Positions 34,601-43,205 of a DNA stretch of 64,000 nt are shown one piece after another. The stretch's first letter is position 1. Each line of letters opens with the position of its first letter. A program made the translations under genes and the position numbers. The notes beneath the pieces are model-generated. The model was not told the origin of the DNA and made no database searches. It saw nothing but the letters and a program-made list of their open reading frames with translations. The stretch comes from Nocardioides allogilvus (lineage in GTDB: Bacteria > Actinomycetota > Actinomycetes > Propionibacteriales > Nocardioidaceae): assembly GCF_003047285.1 (NCBI RefSeq), contig NZ_PZYX01000004.1, positions 124,001 to 188,000 on the forward strand. Direction: 5' to 3'.

Positions 34601-36307
34601 ATGGCACGAGGCGGACAGTCCGGCGAACCCATCGACTGGGTGACGCGCGCGGCGGACGACGCCGTCCGGCACGCCGGCGAGGGCAACCTCGTGACGGTCG
34701 CTTCAGGTGCCAGCCCGTCGGGTCCCATCCACCTCGGCAACCTGCGTGAGTTCCTCACCCCCCACTTCGTCGCCGAGGAGCTGCGTCGTCGCGGCGTCGC
34801 GGTGCGCCACCTGCACTCGTGGGACGACTACGACCGCTTCCGCAAGGTCCCCGCCGGGGTCCCCGCCGAGTGGGCCGATCACATCGGTCGCCCGCTCAGC
34901 GCCGTACCGGACCCGTGGGAATGCCACACCTCGTGGGCCGAGCACTTCAAGGAGCCGCTGCGCGCGTCCCTGGCCGAGCTGGGCGTCCGGATGGACGAGA
35001 TCGACCAGACGCAGATGTACCAGGTCGGCACCTACCGCGAGCAGATCCTGCACGCGATCAAGCACCGCGACCGGATCGACGAGGTCCTCGGGCGCTACCG
35101 CACGAAGGCCGCCCCGGCCGCCGAGACCGAGGAAGAAGAGGCGTCCCTGGCCGACTCGGTCGCCAACGAGGACTTCGAGGGAACGGGCGACCTGTCCCGC
35201 TTCCCCTACAAGCCGTGGTGCGCCTCGTGCGGGCGCGACACCACGGACGTGACGGCGTACGACGACGAGAGCACCGACCTCGACTACACCTGTCGCGTCT
35301 GCGGGTTCGTCGGCACGACCAACGTCGCGACCGAAGACGGCGGCAAGCTGGTCTGGAAGGTCGACTGGCCGATGCGCTGGGCCTGGGAGAAGGTCAACTT
35401 CGAGCCCGCCGGCCTCGACCACATGACCCCCGGCTCGAGCTACACCGTCGGCCAGGAGCTGGTCTCCTCTATCTTCGACTGGCAGGCACCGGCGCGCGTC
35501 ACCTACGCCTTCGTCGGCATCGCCGGCATGCAGAAGATGTCCTCGTCGAGCGGCGGCGTGCCCACCCCGGCCGACGCCTTGGCGATCCTCGAGGCGCCGA
35601 TGGTGCGCTGGCTCTACACCCGCCGCGCGCCCAAGCAGGCGTTCACCATCGACTTCGGTCCCGAGGTCGTTCGCCTGTACGACGAGTGGGACGCGCTGGG
35701 CCGCAAGGCCGCCGACCCCGCGAAGCGTGACGTCGCGGTGCTCGCCTTCGAGCGGGCGTCCGCCACCGTCGAGGACGGGCCCCTGGCGGTGCCTTTGGTG
35801 GCTGTCCCGTTCAGGACGCTCTCGTCGATCGCCGACGTCACCGCCGGGTCGGCCGACCTGATCAGCCAGGTCGTCGAGCACGTCGGCTTCCCGCACGACA
35901 CCGTCGCGGACCTCGAGCCGCGGCTGGGTCGCGCCATGGCGTGGACGGCATCCCTGCCGGAATCCGACCGGACGACCGTGCGGGCCACTCCCGACACTGC
36001 TCGCCTCGCAGCACTCACCGAGGACGAGGAGCTGTGGCTGCGGATCTTCCTGGACCGGCTGCCCGACTCGCCCGATCTCGAGCTCGATGCGGCGACCTCG
36101 GTCGTCTACGGCGTACCGAAGGTCGCGCGCGGCCTCGGCTTCGACGACGCCCCGACCGACCAGGTCAAGGCGGACCAGAAGGACTTCTTCAAGCTGCTCT
36201 ACAACCTGCTCGTCGACGCCGACCGCGGCCCTCGGCTCCCGACCCTGATCGTGGCCCTCGGCGCTGAGACGGTGCGTCAGCTGCTTGGTGGGCCCTCCTC
36301 TGGGTGA
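34601..36307 (+). CDS. lysS: Class I lysyl-tRNA synthetase
   Basis: A 568-residue class I LysRS, charging tRNA-Lys. The HIGH-equivalent is SPSGPIHLGNLREFLTPHF (about 38-56) and the KMSKS-equivalent is GMQKMSSSSGGVPTP. WDDYDRFRKVP, a zinc-like knuckle WCASCGRDTTD with YTCRVCGF, and a C-terminal helical anticodon-binding domain (DQVKADQKDFFKLLYNLLVD) fit the archaeal/actinobacterial form. The ATG is chosen because the 324 upstream in-frame codons overlap a divergent gene and do not resemble LysRS. The class II LysRS found in most bacteria is not in the window. Confidence 0.96.
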   Translation: MARGGQSGEPIDWVTRAADDAVRHAGEGNLVTVASGASPSGPIHLGNLREFLTPHFVAEELRRRGVAVRHLHSWDDYDRFRKVPAGVPAEWADHIGRPLSAVPDPWECHTSWAEHFKEPLRASLAELGVRMDEIDQTQMYQVGTYREQILHAIKHRDRIDEVLGRYRTKAAPAAETEEEEASLADSVANEDFEGTGDLSRFPYKPWCASCGRDTTDVTAYDDESTDLDYTCRVCGFVGTTNVATEDGGKLVWKVDWPMRWAWEKVNFEPAGLDHMTPGSSYTVGQELVSSIFDWQAPARVTYAFVGIAGMQKMSSSSGGVPTPADALAILEAPMVRWLYTRRAPKQAFTIDFGPEVVRLYDEWDALGRKAADPAKRDVAVLAFERASATVEDGPLAVPLVAVPFRTLSSIADVTAGSADLISQVVEHVGFPHDTVADLEPRLGRAMAWTASLPESDRTTVRATPDTARLAALTEDEELWLRIFLDRLPDSPDLELDAATSVVYGVPKVARGLGFDDAPTDQVKADQKDFFKLLYNLLVDADRGPRLPTLIVALGAETVRQLLGGPSSG

Positions 36308-36334
36308 GGTGCTCGACGGTCTCGTGGCCGCCGG

Positions 36335-36360
36335 CTTGAGCGTCCATATGGCCGCTCAAG
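36335..36360. repeat. 26-bp palindromic repeat, left copy flanking the AbiEi-like gene
   Basis: Arms CTTGAGCG and CGCTCAAG surround TCCATATGGC, itself palindromic at CCATATGG, so 24 of 26 bases are self-complementary. It matches the copy at 37579-37604 in 25 of 26 positions. It lies 27 bases after the lysS stop codon. In the 220-base gap (36308-36527) two ATCCACAG motifs (36439 and 36467 region) also occur. Confidence 0.85.
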
Positions 36361-36527
36361 CGACGCCATTCGGCACGCTAACCGGCCAATCCCCATCTCG
36401 AGCCGCTCATTGCAACAGCCGCCTCCTGGGCCACTAGCCATCCACAGCCCGCAGCGACGGCCACGCATCCACAGGTCTGCGGGTCTCGCGCTGGCGATTG
36501 TGGTGGTGGCACCAGCAGCGTGCCGCC

Positions 36528-37583
36528 ATGCGACCAACACTTTCGCCCTTGGCGGCAGGACAGGAGGGCCTGTTCACTCGAGCACAGGCGCTTGCGGCCG
36601 GGTACACCGAACGAGAATTGAAGTCCTTGACCAGGCCGGGCGGCGAGTTCTTCGTCGTGAGTCACGGTGTGTACGCCGAGCGGAGCCTCGTCGCCGCGCT
36701 CGACTCGGTCGGGCGCTGGCGGTTGAAGGACCGAGCAGCTCTGCTCGTGTCTCAAGCTCCGTGCATTCTGAGTCACGATTCCGCAGCGCGACTTCTGGGC
36801 ATCAGCACGCTCGAGGTCGAGAGCCCCGGCAGCCATGTCACCAGCGTCGGGAAGACCGGCGCCAGGCGAAGCGCAGGGATCACGCGACACCGCGACATGT
36901 TGCCAGTGTGCGTGGAGGTACGAGGCGGCGTGCCGGCGACGTCCTACGCCCGCACGGCAATCGATATCGGTCGGCTTCACGGATTCCGCCACGGCCTGGT
37001 GTCCACCGACGCCGTCCGCACCCTCGGCGTACCTCTCAACGATCTCGAGGCGGAGCTCGACCGCATGGAACATCACCCCTTCATCGCGAGGGCGCGGGCA
37101 GCGGTCAAGGCGTCCACGTCCGGCGCCGAGAGCGTCGCAGAGACACTGGGGCGCGAGTTGGTCCTCGAGGCTGGGCTCGGCCAGGTGGAGACGCAGTTCG
37201 CTGTGAGGCTGGCAGACGGCCGCGTCGTCTGGTGTGACATCGCAGTCGGCTGCCACATGATCGAGATCGACAGCCGGCTCAAGCTACGAAGCGTGGAGGA
37301 TGGTGGCGTCGCCACTCGTTCGGCAGACGAGGTGATGTGGCAGGAAAAGACTCGTCAGACGTTGATCTGCGCTGAGGGCCTGGGGATGTCACGACTCACG
37401 TGGGCCGACTTCTTCGGCGTCCGTCGCGAGCGCGCAAAGGCCCGCCTGTTGGCAGAGGAGGCCGTCACGCGCGAGCGGTTCGGACCAGCTCTCCCGGTGC
37501 GTCTACGGCTGTTCGCCGACCAGCATCCTCGACGCACTGACCAAGCGTTGTGGACGCCTGCCGCACTGGACGTCGCATCTTGA
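36528..37583 (+). CDS. AbiEi antitoxin-like / DUF559-type protein
   Basis: A 351-residue protein. The N-terminal wing matches the AbiEi-type antitoxin domain (QEGLFTRAQALAAGYTEREL, KSLTRPGGEFFVVSHGVYAE). A middle AbiEi_4-like part follows (LSHDSAARLLGISTLEVESP). The C-terminal third resembles the DUF559/Vsr-like restriction fold (ELVLEAGLGQVETQFAVRLA, DGRVVWCDIAV, IEIDSRLKL): D-x-n-E-x-D/K with core residues altered. No AbiEii toxin gene is beside it, so it is an orphan. ATG at 36528 is assigned without a good ribosome binding site; GTG ten codons earlier is possible. Direct palindromic repeats bracket it, one overlapping its stop codon, which suggests a mobile or recently inserted module. 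Confidence 0.75.
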   Translation: MRPTLSPLAAGQEGLFTRAQALAAGYTERELKSLTRPGGEFFVVSHGVYAERSLVAALDSVGRWRLKDRAALLVSQAPCILSHDSAARLLGISTLEVESPGSHVTSVGKTGARRSAGITRHRDMLPVCVEVRGGVPATSYARTAIDIGRLHGFRHGLVSTDAVRTLGVPLNDLEAELDRMEHHPFIARARAAVKASTSGAESVAETLGRELVLEAGLGQVETQFAVRLADGRVVWCDIAVGCHMIEIDSRLKLRSVEDGGVATRSADEVMWQEKTRQTLICAEGLGMSRLTWADFFGVRRERAKARLLAEEAVTRERFGPALPVRLRLFADQHPRRTDQALWTPAALDVAS

Positions 37584-37604
37584 GCGTCCACATGGCCGCT
37601 CAAG
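37579..37604. repeat. 26-bp palindromic repeat, right copy, overlapping the AbiEi-like stop codon
   Basis: Same arms CTTGAGCG and CGCTCAAG with TCCACATGGC between. The TGA stop of the AbiEi-like gene is formed by bases 37581-37583 of this repeat. Confidence 0.85.
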
Positions 37605-37633
37605 TTCCCACCACGGGGTGAGAGGGTAGGAAC

Positions 37634-38044
37634 ATGAACCACGTCGATCTCCTCGCAGGCCCCCCGCCCACCCACCTTCCCGAGGACCCGGCGGCAGTCG
37701 AGCTCGCCGACGGCGCAGCGGCTGCCGACGTCGTACGCCGCAACCCGGCCTCCCCCGCCGCGTGGGCCGCCCTCGCGGAGCTCGCGAAGGCTGACGGCGC
37801 CGATGACGTGACCGTCTACGCCTATTCCCGCGTCGGCTACCACCGTTCGCTGGACATGCTGCGCCGCAACGGCTGGAAGGGCCACGGCCCCGTGCCGTGG
37901 GAGCACGCCCCCAACCGCGGCTTCCTGACCTGCCTGGCCCTGCTGGCGATGAGCGCCCGCGCGATCGGCGAGACCGCCGAGTGGGAGCGCTGCTCGGACT
38001 TCCTGCGCGACTCCAGCCCGACGGCTGCCGACCAGCTGCTCTGA
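37634..38044 (+). CDS. DUF3151 family protein
   Basis: A 136-residue cytoplasmic protein of actinobacterial family DUF3151: LPEDPAAVELADGA, RNPASPAAWAALAELA, VYAYSRVGYHRSLDMLRRNG and WKGHGPVPWEHAPNRGFLTC. In Streptomyces it stands between fba and purA; here the same three genes are present but spread over 10 kb. Function unknown. The ATG has AGAGGG/AGGA just upstream. Confidence 0.9.
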   Translation: MNHVDLLAGPPPTHLPEDPAAVELADGAAAADVVRRNPASPAAWAALAELAKADGADDVTVYAYSRVGYHRSLDMLRRNGWKGHGPVPWEHAPNRGFLTCLALLAMSARAIGETAEWERCSDFLRDSSPTAADQLL

Positions 38045-38069
38045 CCCCGCAGCACCACCCCGCGGGTGG

Positions 38070-38099
38070 GTGACCCAGGTCACACACCCGCGGTAGCGT
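38070..38099 (+). promoter_or_regulatory. CRP/GlxR-like box and -10 of the DUF3311/symporter operon
   Basis: GTGAC-CCAG-GTCAC (38070-38083) stands ten bases before TAGCGT (38094-38099), which is six bases from the ATG. GGGTG/CACCC bases extend the symmetry. The geometry is the same as before the acyl-CoA ligase gene. Confidence 0.5.
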
Positions 38100-38105
38100 G
38101 CCGGG

Positions 38106-38381
38106 ATGACTCTCGGCAACGAACCCCCCGCCCGCCCGCGCCCTGAGGACGGGCCCCCTCCGACCAACCGGGCGATGATGATCGCGGCAGGCGTGCTGCT
38201 CGTCATCCCGATCATCGCGCTGATGGCGGTCCCGACCTATGCGCGGACGGAGCCGGAGCTCTTCGGCTTCCCGTTCTTCTTCTGGTACCAGTTCCTCTGG
38301 GTCTTCCTCTGCTCCGCGATGACGTACGGCGCCTACCGCCTCACCCTCGCCGCGCGGAAGAACAAGGGCGGCAAGCGATGA
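38106..38381 (+). CDS. DUF3311 small membrane protein, symporter partner
   Basis: A 91-residue protein with two helices (MMIAAGVLLVIPIIALMAVP and FFFWYQFLWVFLCSAMTYGA) and the family motif FGFPFFFWYQF. DUF3311 genes nearly always precede a sodium:solute symporter gene; here the symporter start overlaps its stop codon (ATGA). The protein is thought to be an accessory subunit of the transporter. It is probably leaderless. Confidence 0.92.
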   Translation: MTLGNEPPARPRPEDGPPPTNRAMMIAAGVLLVIPIIALMAVPTYARTEPELFGFPFFFWYQFLWVFLCSAMTYGAYRLTLAARKNKGGKR

Positions 38382-40105
38382 GCGCCTCCGTGCTGCCGAT
38401 GGCGGCCGACACCGGGATCAACGGCGTCGCCCTCGCCGTACTCATCGTGCTCTTCGCGATCGTCACCGTCGCCGGCTTCATGGCCTCGCGCTTCAAGCGC
38501 GGGGACGGGCTCGAGTCGCTCGACGAGTGGGGCCTGGGCGGGCGCAAGTTCGGCACCTGGATCACCTGGTTCCTGCTCGGCGGAGACCTCTACACCGCCT
38601 ACACCTTCGTGGCGGTGCCGGCGGCGATGTTCGCCACCGGAGCCGTGGCCGGCTTCTTCGCAGTGCCCTACACGATCGTGCTCTACCCGATCATCTTCAT
38701 CTTCATGGCCCGCCTCTGGTCGGTGAGCCACCGCCACGGCTACGTCACTCCCGCGGACTTCGTGCGGGGACGCTACGACGCGCGGTCCCTGTCGCTGGCG
38801 GTCGCCGTCACCGGCTTCGTCGCGACCATGCCCTACATCGCCCTGCAGCTCGTCGGCATCCAGGCGGTGCTCGAGGTCGCGGGTCTCGGCGGTGGCGACA
38901 ACATCATCGCCAAGGACCTGCCGCTGTTCATCGCGTTCGCCCTGCTGGCGGCCTTCACCTACTCCAGCGGCCTGCGGGCACCGGCGGTCATCGCCTTCGT
39001 CAAGGACATCCTGATCTACCTCGTCATCATCGTCGCGGTGATCTACCTGCCCGGCCAGGTCGGCGGCTGGGACAACATCTTCGGCGCCGCGCAGGACAAG
39101 ATGGAGGCCAACAACGCGGCAGCCATCGAGGCCGGTGGCAAGCCCACGTCCTCCTTCATCCCCGGTGTCGGTGCCGGCTGGGCCTACGCCACGCTCGCTC
39201 TCGGCTCGGCGCTGGCGCTGTTCATGTATCCGCACTCGATCACGGCGTCGCTGTCGTCAAACTCGCGCAACACGATCCGCCGCAACGCCGCGATCCTGCC
39301 GGCCTACTCCTTCGTGCTCGGCCTGCTCGCGCTCCTCGGCTGGGTCGCCATCGCGGCCGGCACCACACCGATCGGGCTCGACGGCAAGGCCAACGCGCAG
39401 CTGGTCATCCCCCAGCTGTTCGAGGACATGTTCCCGGCCTGGTTCGCGGGCGTCGCCTGGGCCGCGATCGCGATCGGCGCCCTCGTGCCGGCAGCGATCA
39501 TGTCCATCGCCGCGGCCAACACGTTCAGCCGCAACATCTACAAGGAGTGGCTCAACAAGGACGCCACCCCTGCCCAGGAGGCCAAGGTCTCCAAGCTGAT
39601 GTCGCTGGTCGTGAAGGCGTTCGCGCTGGTCTTCGTGCTGACCCTGGACAAGCAGAACGCGATCAACTTCCAGCTCCTCGGCGGCATCTGGATCCTGCAG
39701 ACCTTCCCCTCGATCGTGTTCAGCCTCTTCACCCGCTGGTTCCACCGCTGGGGGCTGCTCGCAGGGTGGGCGGTCGGCATCACCTACGGCACGGTGGAGG
39801 CCTACCAGGTCATCAACCCTGCGACGGGCAAGCACTTCGGTGGTTCCCTCGCGCTGATCCCGGGGATCGAGCAGATGGGCTACATCGCGATGACCGCGTT
39901 CGTGCTCAACCTGGTCGTGACCATCGTGGTGACAGCCGTCCTGAACGCGGCCAAGGTCTCCAACGGCAGGGATGAGACGATCCCGTTCGACTACTTCGCC
40001 GACGCCGACGACCCGCGAGTGATCAAGGACCTCAGCGAGCACCGGGCCCACACGGCGCCGTACGGCGATCCCGACGACATCCCCGGAAACGCGGGCGCGC
40101 GCTGA
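38378..40105 (+). CDS. Sodium:solute symporter, monocarboxylate type (MctP-like)
   Basis: A 575-residue SSS-family transporter with about 13 membrane helices. The opening DEWGLGGRKFGTWITWFLLG and GGDLYTAYTFVAVPAAMFAT are typical of MctP/MctC-like monocarboxylate (acetate, propionate, pyruvate, lactate) permeases. ALALFMYPHSITASLSSNSR and AAANTFSRNIYKEW are SSS core motifs. The hydrophilic C-terminal tail ends in the cytoplasm. It forms a pair with DUF3311 and probably is regulated through the CRP-like box upstream, consistent with carbon-source control (inference). Confidence 0.9.
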   Translation: MSASVLPMAADTGINGVALAVLIVLFAIVTVAGFMASRFKRGDGLESLDEWGLGGRKFGTWITWFLLGGDLYTAYTFVAVPAAMFATGAVAGFFAVPYTIVLYPIIFIFMARLWSVSHRHGYVTPADFVRGRYDARSLSLAVAVTGFVATMPYIALQLVGIQAVLEVAGLGGGDNIIAKDLPLFIAFALLAAFTYSSGLRAPAVIAFVKDILIYLVIIVAVIYLPGQVGGWDNIFGAAQDKMEANNAAAIEAGGKPTSSFIPGVGAGWAYATLALGSALALFMYPHSITASLSSNSRNTIRRNAAILPAYSFVLGLLALLGWVAIAAGTTPIGLDGKANAQLVIPQLFEDMFPAWFAGVAWAAIAIGALVPAAIMSIAAANTFSRNIYKEWLNKDATPAQEAKVSKLMSLVVKAFALVFVLTLDKQNAINFQLLGGIWILQTFPSIVFSLFTRWFHRWGLLAGWAVGITYGTVEAYQVINPATGKHFGGSLALIPGIEQMGYIAMTAFVLNLVVTIVVTAVLNAAKVSNGRDETIPFDYFADADDPRVIKDLSEHRAHTAPYGDPDDIPGNAGAR

Positions 40106-40129
40106 GGTCGGTGACGGCTGGGACATGAC

Positions 40130-40165
40130 ACAGCGCCCGCCTCCTCTCGGGGAGGCGGGCGCTGT
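40130..40165. terminator. Bidirectional hairpin between symporter and fba genes
   Basis: Perfect 15-base arms (ACAGCGCCCGCCTCC and its complement) with a 6-base loop, in the 76-base gap between two convergent genes. Confidence 0.9.
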
Positions 40166-40181
40166 CGTCTGCTGACGTGGG

Positions 40182-41216
40182 TCAGGCGCCCAGCGACGTA
40201 CCGGCGGAGCGGAGGTTCTGGCAGGCCTCGACGATGCGAGCGGCCATGCCGGCCTCGGCGGCCTTGCCCCAGGCGCGGGGGTCGTAGACCTTCTTGTTGC
40301 CGACCTCGCCGTCGACCTTGAGGACGCCGTCGTAGTTGTTGAACATGTGGGCGGCGACCGGGCGGCTGAAGGCGTACTGCGTGTCGGTGTCGACGTTCAT
40401 CTTGATGACCCCGAAGTCGACGGCCGCGCCGATCTCCTCAGCGGTCGAGCCGGAGCCGCCGTGGAAGACCAGGTCGAAGGGCTTGGCGCCGGCCGCGAGG
40501 CCGAGCTCGGCGGCGACGGCGGCCTGGGCGTCGCGCAGGATCTCCGGGCGCAGCTTGACGTTGCCGGGCTTGTAGACGCCGTGCACGTTGCCGAAGGTGA
40601 GGGCCGTCATGTAGCGACCCTTCTCGCCGGCACCGAGCGCGCGCACGGTCGCGAGGGCGTCCTCGGGGGTCGTGTAGAGCTGCTCGTTGATCTCTGCGAC
40701 GACACCGTCCTCCTCGCCACCGACGACGCCGATCTCGACCTCGAGGATGATCTTGGCGGCGGCGCACTTCTCGAGCAGCTCCTGCGCGATGAGGAGGTTC
40801 TCCTCGAGCGGCACGGCCGAGCCGTCCCACATGTGGGACTGGAAGAGCGGGTTCTCGCCGCGGGCCACGCGCTCGGCCGAGATCTCGATCAGCGGGCGGA
40901 CGAAGCCGTCGAGCTTGTCCTTGGGGCAGTGGTCGGTGTGCAGCGCGATGTTGACGGGGTAGTTCTTCGCGACCTCGGCGGCATAGGCGGCGAAGGCGAC
41001 CGAACCGCTGACCATGTTCTTGATCGAGGGGCCGGAGAGGTATTCAGCGCCGCCCGTCGAGACCTGGATGATGCCGTCGGAGCCGGCGTCAGCGAAGCCC
41101 TGCAGGGCCGCGTTGAGCGTCTGGGACGACGAGACGTTGATGGCCGGGTAGGCGAAGGACTTCTCCTGCGCGGCGTCCAGCATCTGCGCGTAGACCTCGG
41201 GGGTGGCGATGGGCAT
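40182..41216 (-). CDS. fba: Class II fructose-bisphosphate aldolase
   Basis: Glycolysis/gluconeogenesis enzyme cleaving fructose-1,6-bisphosphate to DHAP and GAP, zinc-dependent. At 344 residues it is the long class IIA type. Zinc ligands lie in IALHTDHCPK, FGNVHGVYKPG and VFHGGSGSTAEE; YPAINVSSSQTLNAAL and EVEIGVVGGEEDGV are family blocks. The ATG has GAGGAG seven bases upstream. A plausible promoter, TTCGCC-17-TAGGGT, lies about 40 bases before the start. Confidence 0.96.
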   Translation of the reverse strand: MPIATPEVYAQMLDAAQEKSFAYPAINVSSSQTLNAALQGFADAGSDGIIQVSTGGAEYLSGPSIKNMVSGSVAFAAYAAEVAKNYPVNIALHTDHCPKDKLDGFVRPLIEISAERVARGENPLFQSHMWDGSAVPLEENLLIAQELLEKCAAAKIILEVEIGVVGGEEDGVVAEINEQLYTTPEDALATVRALGAGEKGRYMTALTFGNVHGVYKPGNVKLRPEILRDAQAAVAAELGLAAGAKPFDLVFHGGSGSTAEEIGAAVDFGVIKMNVDTDTQYAFSRPVAAHMFNNYDGVLKVDGEVGNKKVYDPRAWGKAAEAGMAARIVEACQNLRSAGTSLGA

Positions 41217-41411
41217 GGAGAGCTCCTCGGAATGCGTTCAATTTGTCGCCCCGACCCTAATGGCTACCAGCCGGTCGGCGAATCCGAGACCGTAGGCAGG
41301 ACGAGTCCGCGACGCGGTGGTCTTGACCAGATCACACCCGGTCGGACTTTCGCGCAACCAAATGGTCGGTCACAGCGTCAACTCCCGTAGGACCGCGCGA
41401 AGGGGGTAGGG

Positions 41412-41981
41412 ATGACGACCAGCATCGACTGGGTGCACGAGATCGACGCATCGCTCGACGGCATCGATCAGCCACCGGCCGCGTGGTCCGCTGACCACCC
41501 GATCTCCCGGTGGCGCCGGCACCCCCGCCCGTCCGGTCCGTCGTTCACCGACTACGTCGCCGAGCGTGGCCCGCACGTCCGCCGCCTCGCGCACGCCATC
41601 TGCTGCGACTGGACCCAGGCCGAGGCCCTCGTGCTGCAGACGCTCGGGCGGCTCTTCGACTCCTGGCACCGGATCGCCGGGAGCGAGGCCGCCGACGCGT
41701 TCGTCCACCGCAGCCTCGCCCGCGCCTGCGTCACCGACTCCCCCACGCCGCGCAGCTGCAACGCCCACGCCGACGACTACCCGATCGAGGACGAGTCGTT
41801 GCTCTTCGACGGGCTCCAGTCGCTGACCGCGATCCAGCGCAAGGCGCTCGTGCTGCACGACTGGCTCGACCTGCCGGTGGCCGAGGTCGCCGACGCGATC
41901 GGGATCAGCGTCGACCAGGTGCTCCACCACGCAGCCCGTGGCCGCTCCGCGCTCAACTTCCTGCTTCCCGAGTCGGCCTGA
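41412..41981 (+). CDS. Sigma-70-like factor, degenerate (SigE type)
   Basis: A 189-residue protein with sigma region 2 (FTDYVAERGPHVRRLAHAIC to EALVLQTLGRLFDSWHRIAG) and region 4 (SLTAIQRKALVLHDWLDLPV, AEVADAIGISVDQVLHHAAR). Region 4 still has a helix-turn-helix, but region 2 has lost the usual D-DLLQ acidic cluster (here QAEALVL). The first ~25 residues (MTTSIDWVHEIDASLDGIDQ) are not sigma sequence but resemble the start of the membrane protein encoded next. GGGGG/AGGG before the ATG is its ribosome binding site. It may be a modulator rather than an active sigma factor (inference). Confidence 0.75.
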   Translation: MTTSIDWVHEIDASLDGIDQPPAAWSADHPISRWRRHPRPSGPSFTDYVAERGPHVRRLAHAICCDWTQAEALVLQTLGRLFDSWHRIAGSEAADAFVHRSLARACVTDSPTPRSCNAHADDYPIEDESLLFDGLQSLTAIQRKALVLHDWLDLPVAEVADAIGISVDQVLHHAARGRSALNFLLPESA

Positions 41982-42038
41982 CAACCGATCGCGCGCCCCT
42001 TCCGTATTGCTGGTGACGGCCACACGGAGGGAACCGAC

Positions 42039-43205
42039 ATGAACACACAGATCGACTGGCGTGAGGAGCTCGACTCCTCGTTCGGCCGAGGGGTCGACCG
42101 CGCGCCCACGGACTATCTCGTCCCGGCGCGTGCAGCGCTCCGCAGGCGCCGTACGGCGATGGGCGCGGCCGCCCTCGCCACGGTGATCGTCGTCGGCGGC
42201 ATCGGCTGGGCGGTCGCTCCCGGTGACCACGACGTCCGGAGCTCCCACGTCGCCAACAGCCCCACCTCGGCGACCTCGAAGCCCACGACCAAGGGACCCA
42301 AGACACCGGTGTCCGCGCGTGCCGTGCCGTGGCCTGCGGGTGACGGGCCGGCGCGCGTGACGCCTGGCAAGGGACTCGAGATCCGCGAGGGCGCGGTCGT
42401 GCACCAACGTCGCGACGATCTCTACCCCGGCAAGGACACCGAGTCGGTCGCCCTCGACATCAGCTTCGAGGGCACGCGGTGGTGGCTGGCGCTGGAGTGG
42501 GACAAGGGCGGCTCCGCGAGCTCCTCCGAGCACGCCGGCGAGCTGAACGACTCGTTCGATGCGTTCGTCGCCTCCTCGACCTCGGGCGGGGGGATGTTCT
42601 CCCCCGAGCCCGACCCAGTCGCGGACAAGTACCCCTACGGCCGCGTGGTCAGCTACGGCCCCGGTGGCGACATCGAGCTGCGTCCCGGCGCGACGATCGT
42701 GCGGCGCGTCGACAACCCCCACAGCCTCACCCCTCCCGAGACGTCGGTCGGCCTCGTCGTGGAGTTCGAGGGCGAGACCATCTGGTTGAGCTTGGACTCG
42801 AGTCCCACGGGGGGTGGCGGCACCTTCGTGAAGGAGGCCGACTCCGGCTGGGCCACCTTCGACGAGTGGCTGGCCGACCAAGTCGCACTCCAGCAGGGCG
42901 AACCCGGGCTCAGGCTCGTCAGCATCGATGACGAGGGTGTCCTCACGCCCGCACTGCCGGGAGTCGAGATCATCGAAGAGCAGTCCGACCCCGATCTGGA
43001 GGCCTACACCGGGGGCGTCGCAACCGCGTCGGCCGCCGCGATGCTCACGTGGGATGGCGAGACCTGGTTCGCGCTCGTCGTCCGCTTCCCTCGCGGCGAG
43101 GACACCGTCGTCAGTTTCGCCGCTGACAAGGCCGACGGCGCCTCCAACGTCGAGGAGTTCATCGAGTTCGCCCGTTCCCGCGGCGACGGGGAGGGCCTGC
43201 GATGA
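42039..43205 (+). CDS. Membrane-anchored three-repeat protein, possible anti-sigma partner
   Basis: A 388-residue protein with a 37-residue cytoplasmic N-terminus (MNTQIDWREELDSSFGRGVD), one helix (MGAAALATVIVVGGIGWAVA) and an extracellular part with a Ser/Thr/Pro linker. The extracellular part is built from three similar ~100-residue blocks. Their landmarks are EIREGAVVHQRR to GTRWWLALEWD, ELRPGATIVRRV to GETIWLSLDSS, and EIIEEQSDP to GETWFALVVRF. The next sigma gene overlaps its stop codon (ATGA). Position between two sigma genes, and the shared N-terminus with the first, suggest a sigma-binding tail and a surface sensor. No zinc anti-sigma motif is present. Confidence 0.75.
   Translation: MNTQIDWREELDSSFGRGVDRAPTDYLVPARAALRRRRTAMGAAALATVIVVGGIGWAVAPGDHDVRSSHVANSPTSATSKPTTKGPKTPVSARAVPWPAGDGPARVTPGKGLEIREGAVVHQRRDDLYPGKDTESVALDISFEGTRWWLALEWDKGGSASSSEHAGELNDSFDAFVASSTSGGGMFSPEPDPVADKYPYGRVVSYGPGGDIELRPGATIVRRVDNPHSLTPPETSVGLVVEFEGETIWLSLDSSPTGGGGTFVKEADSGWATFDEWLADQVALQQGEPGLRLVSIDDEGVLTPALPGVEIIEEQSDPDLEAYTGGVATASAAAMLTWDGETWFALVVRFPRGEDTVVSFAADKADGASNVEEFIEFARSRGDGEGLR

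Noticed and set aside
36430..36480. Two ATCCACAG motifs resembling DnaA boxes before the AbiEi-like gene
   Set aside because: Two imperfect boxes without an AT-rich region or dnaA/dnaN nearby do not make an origin.
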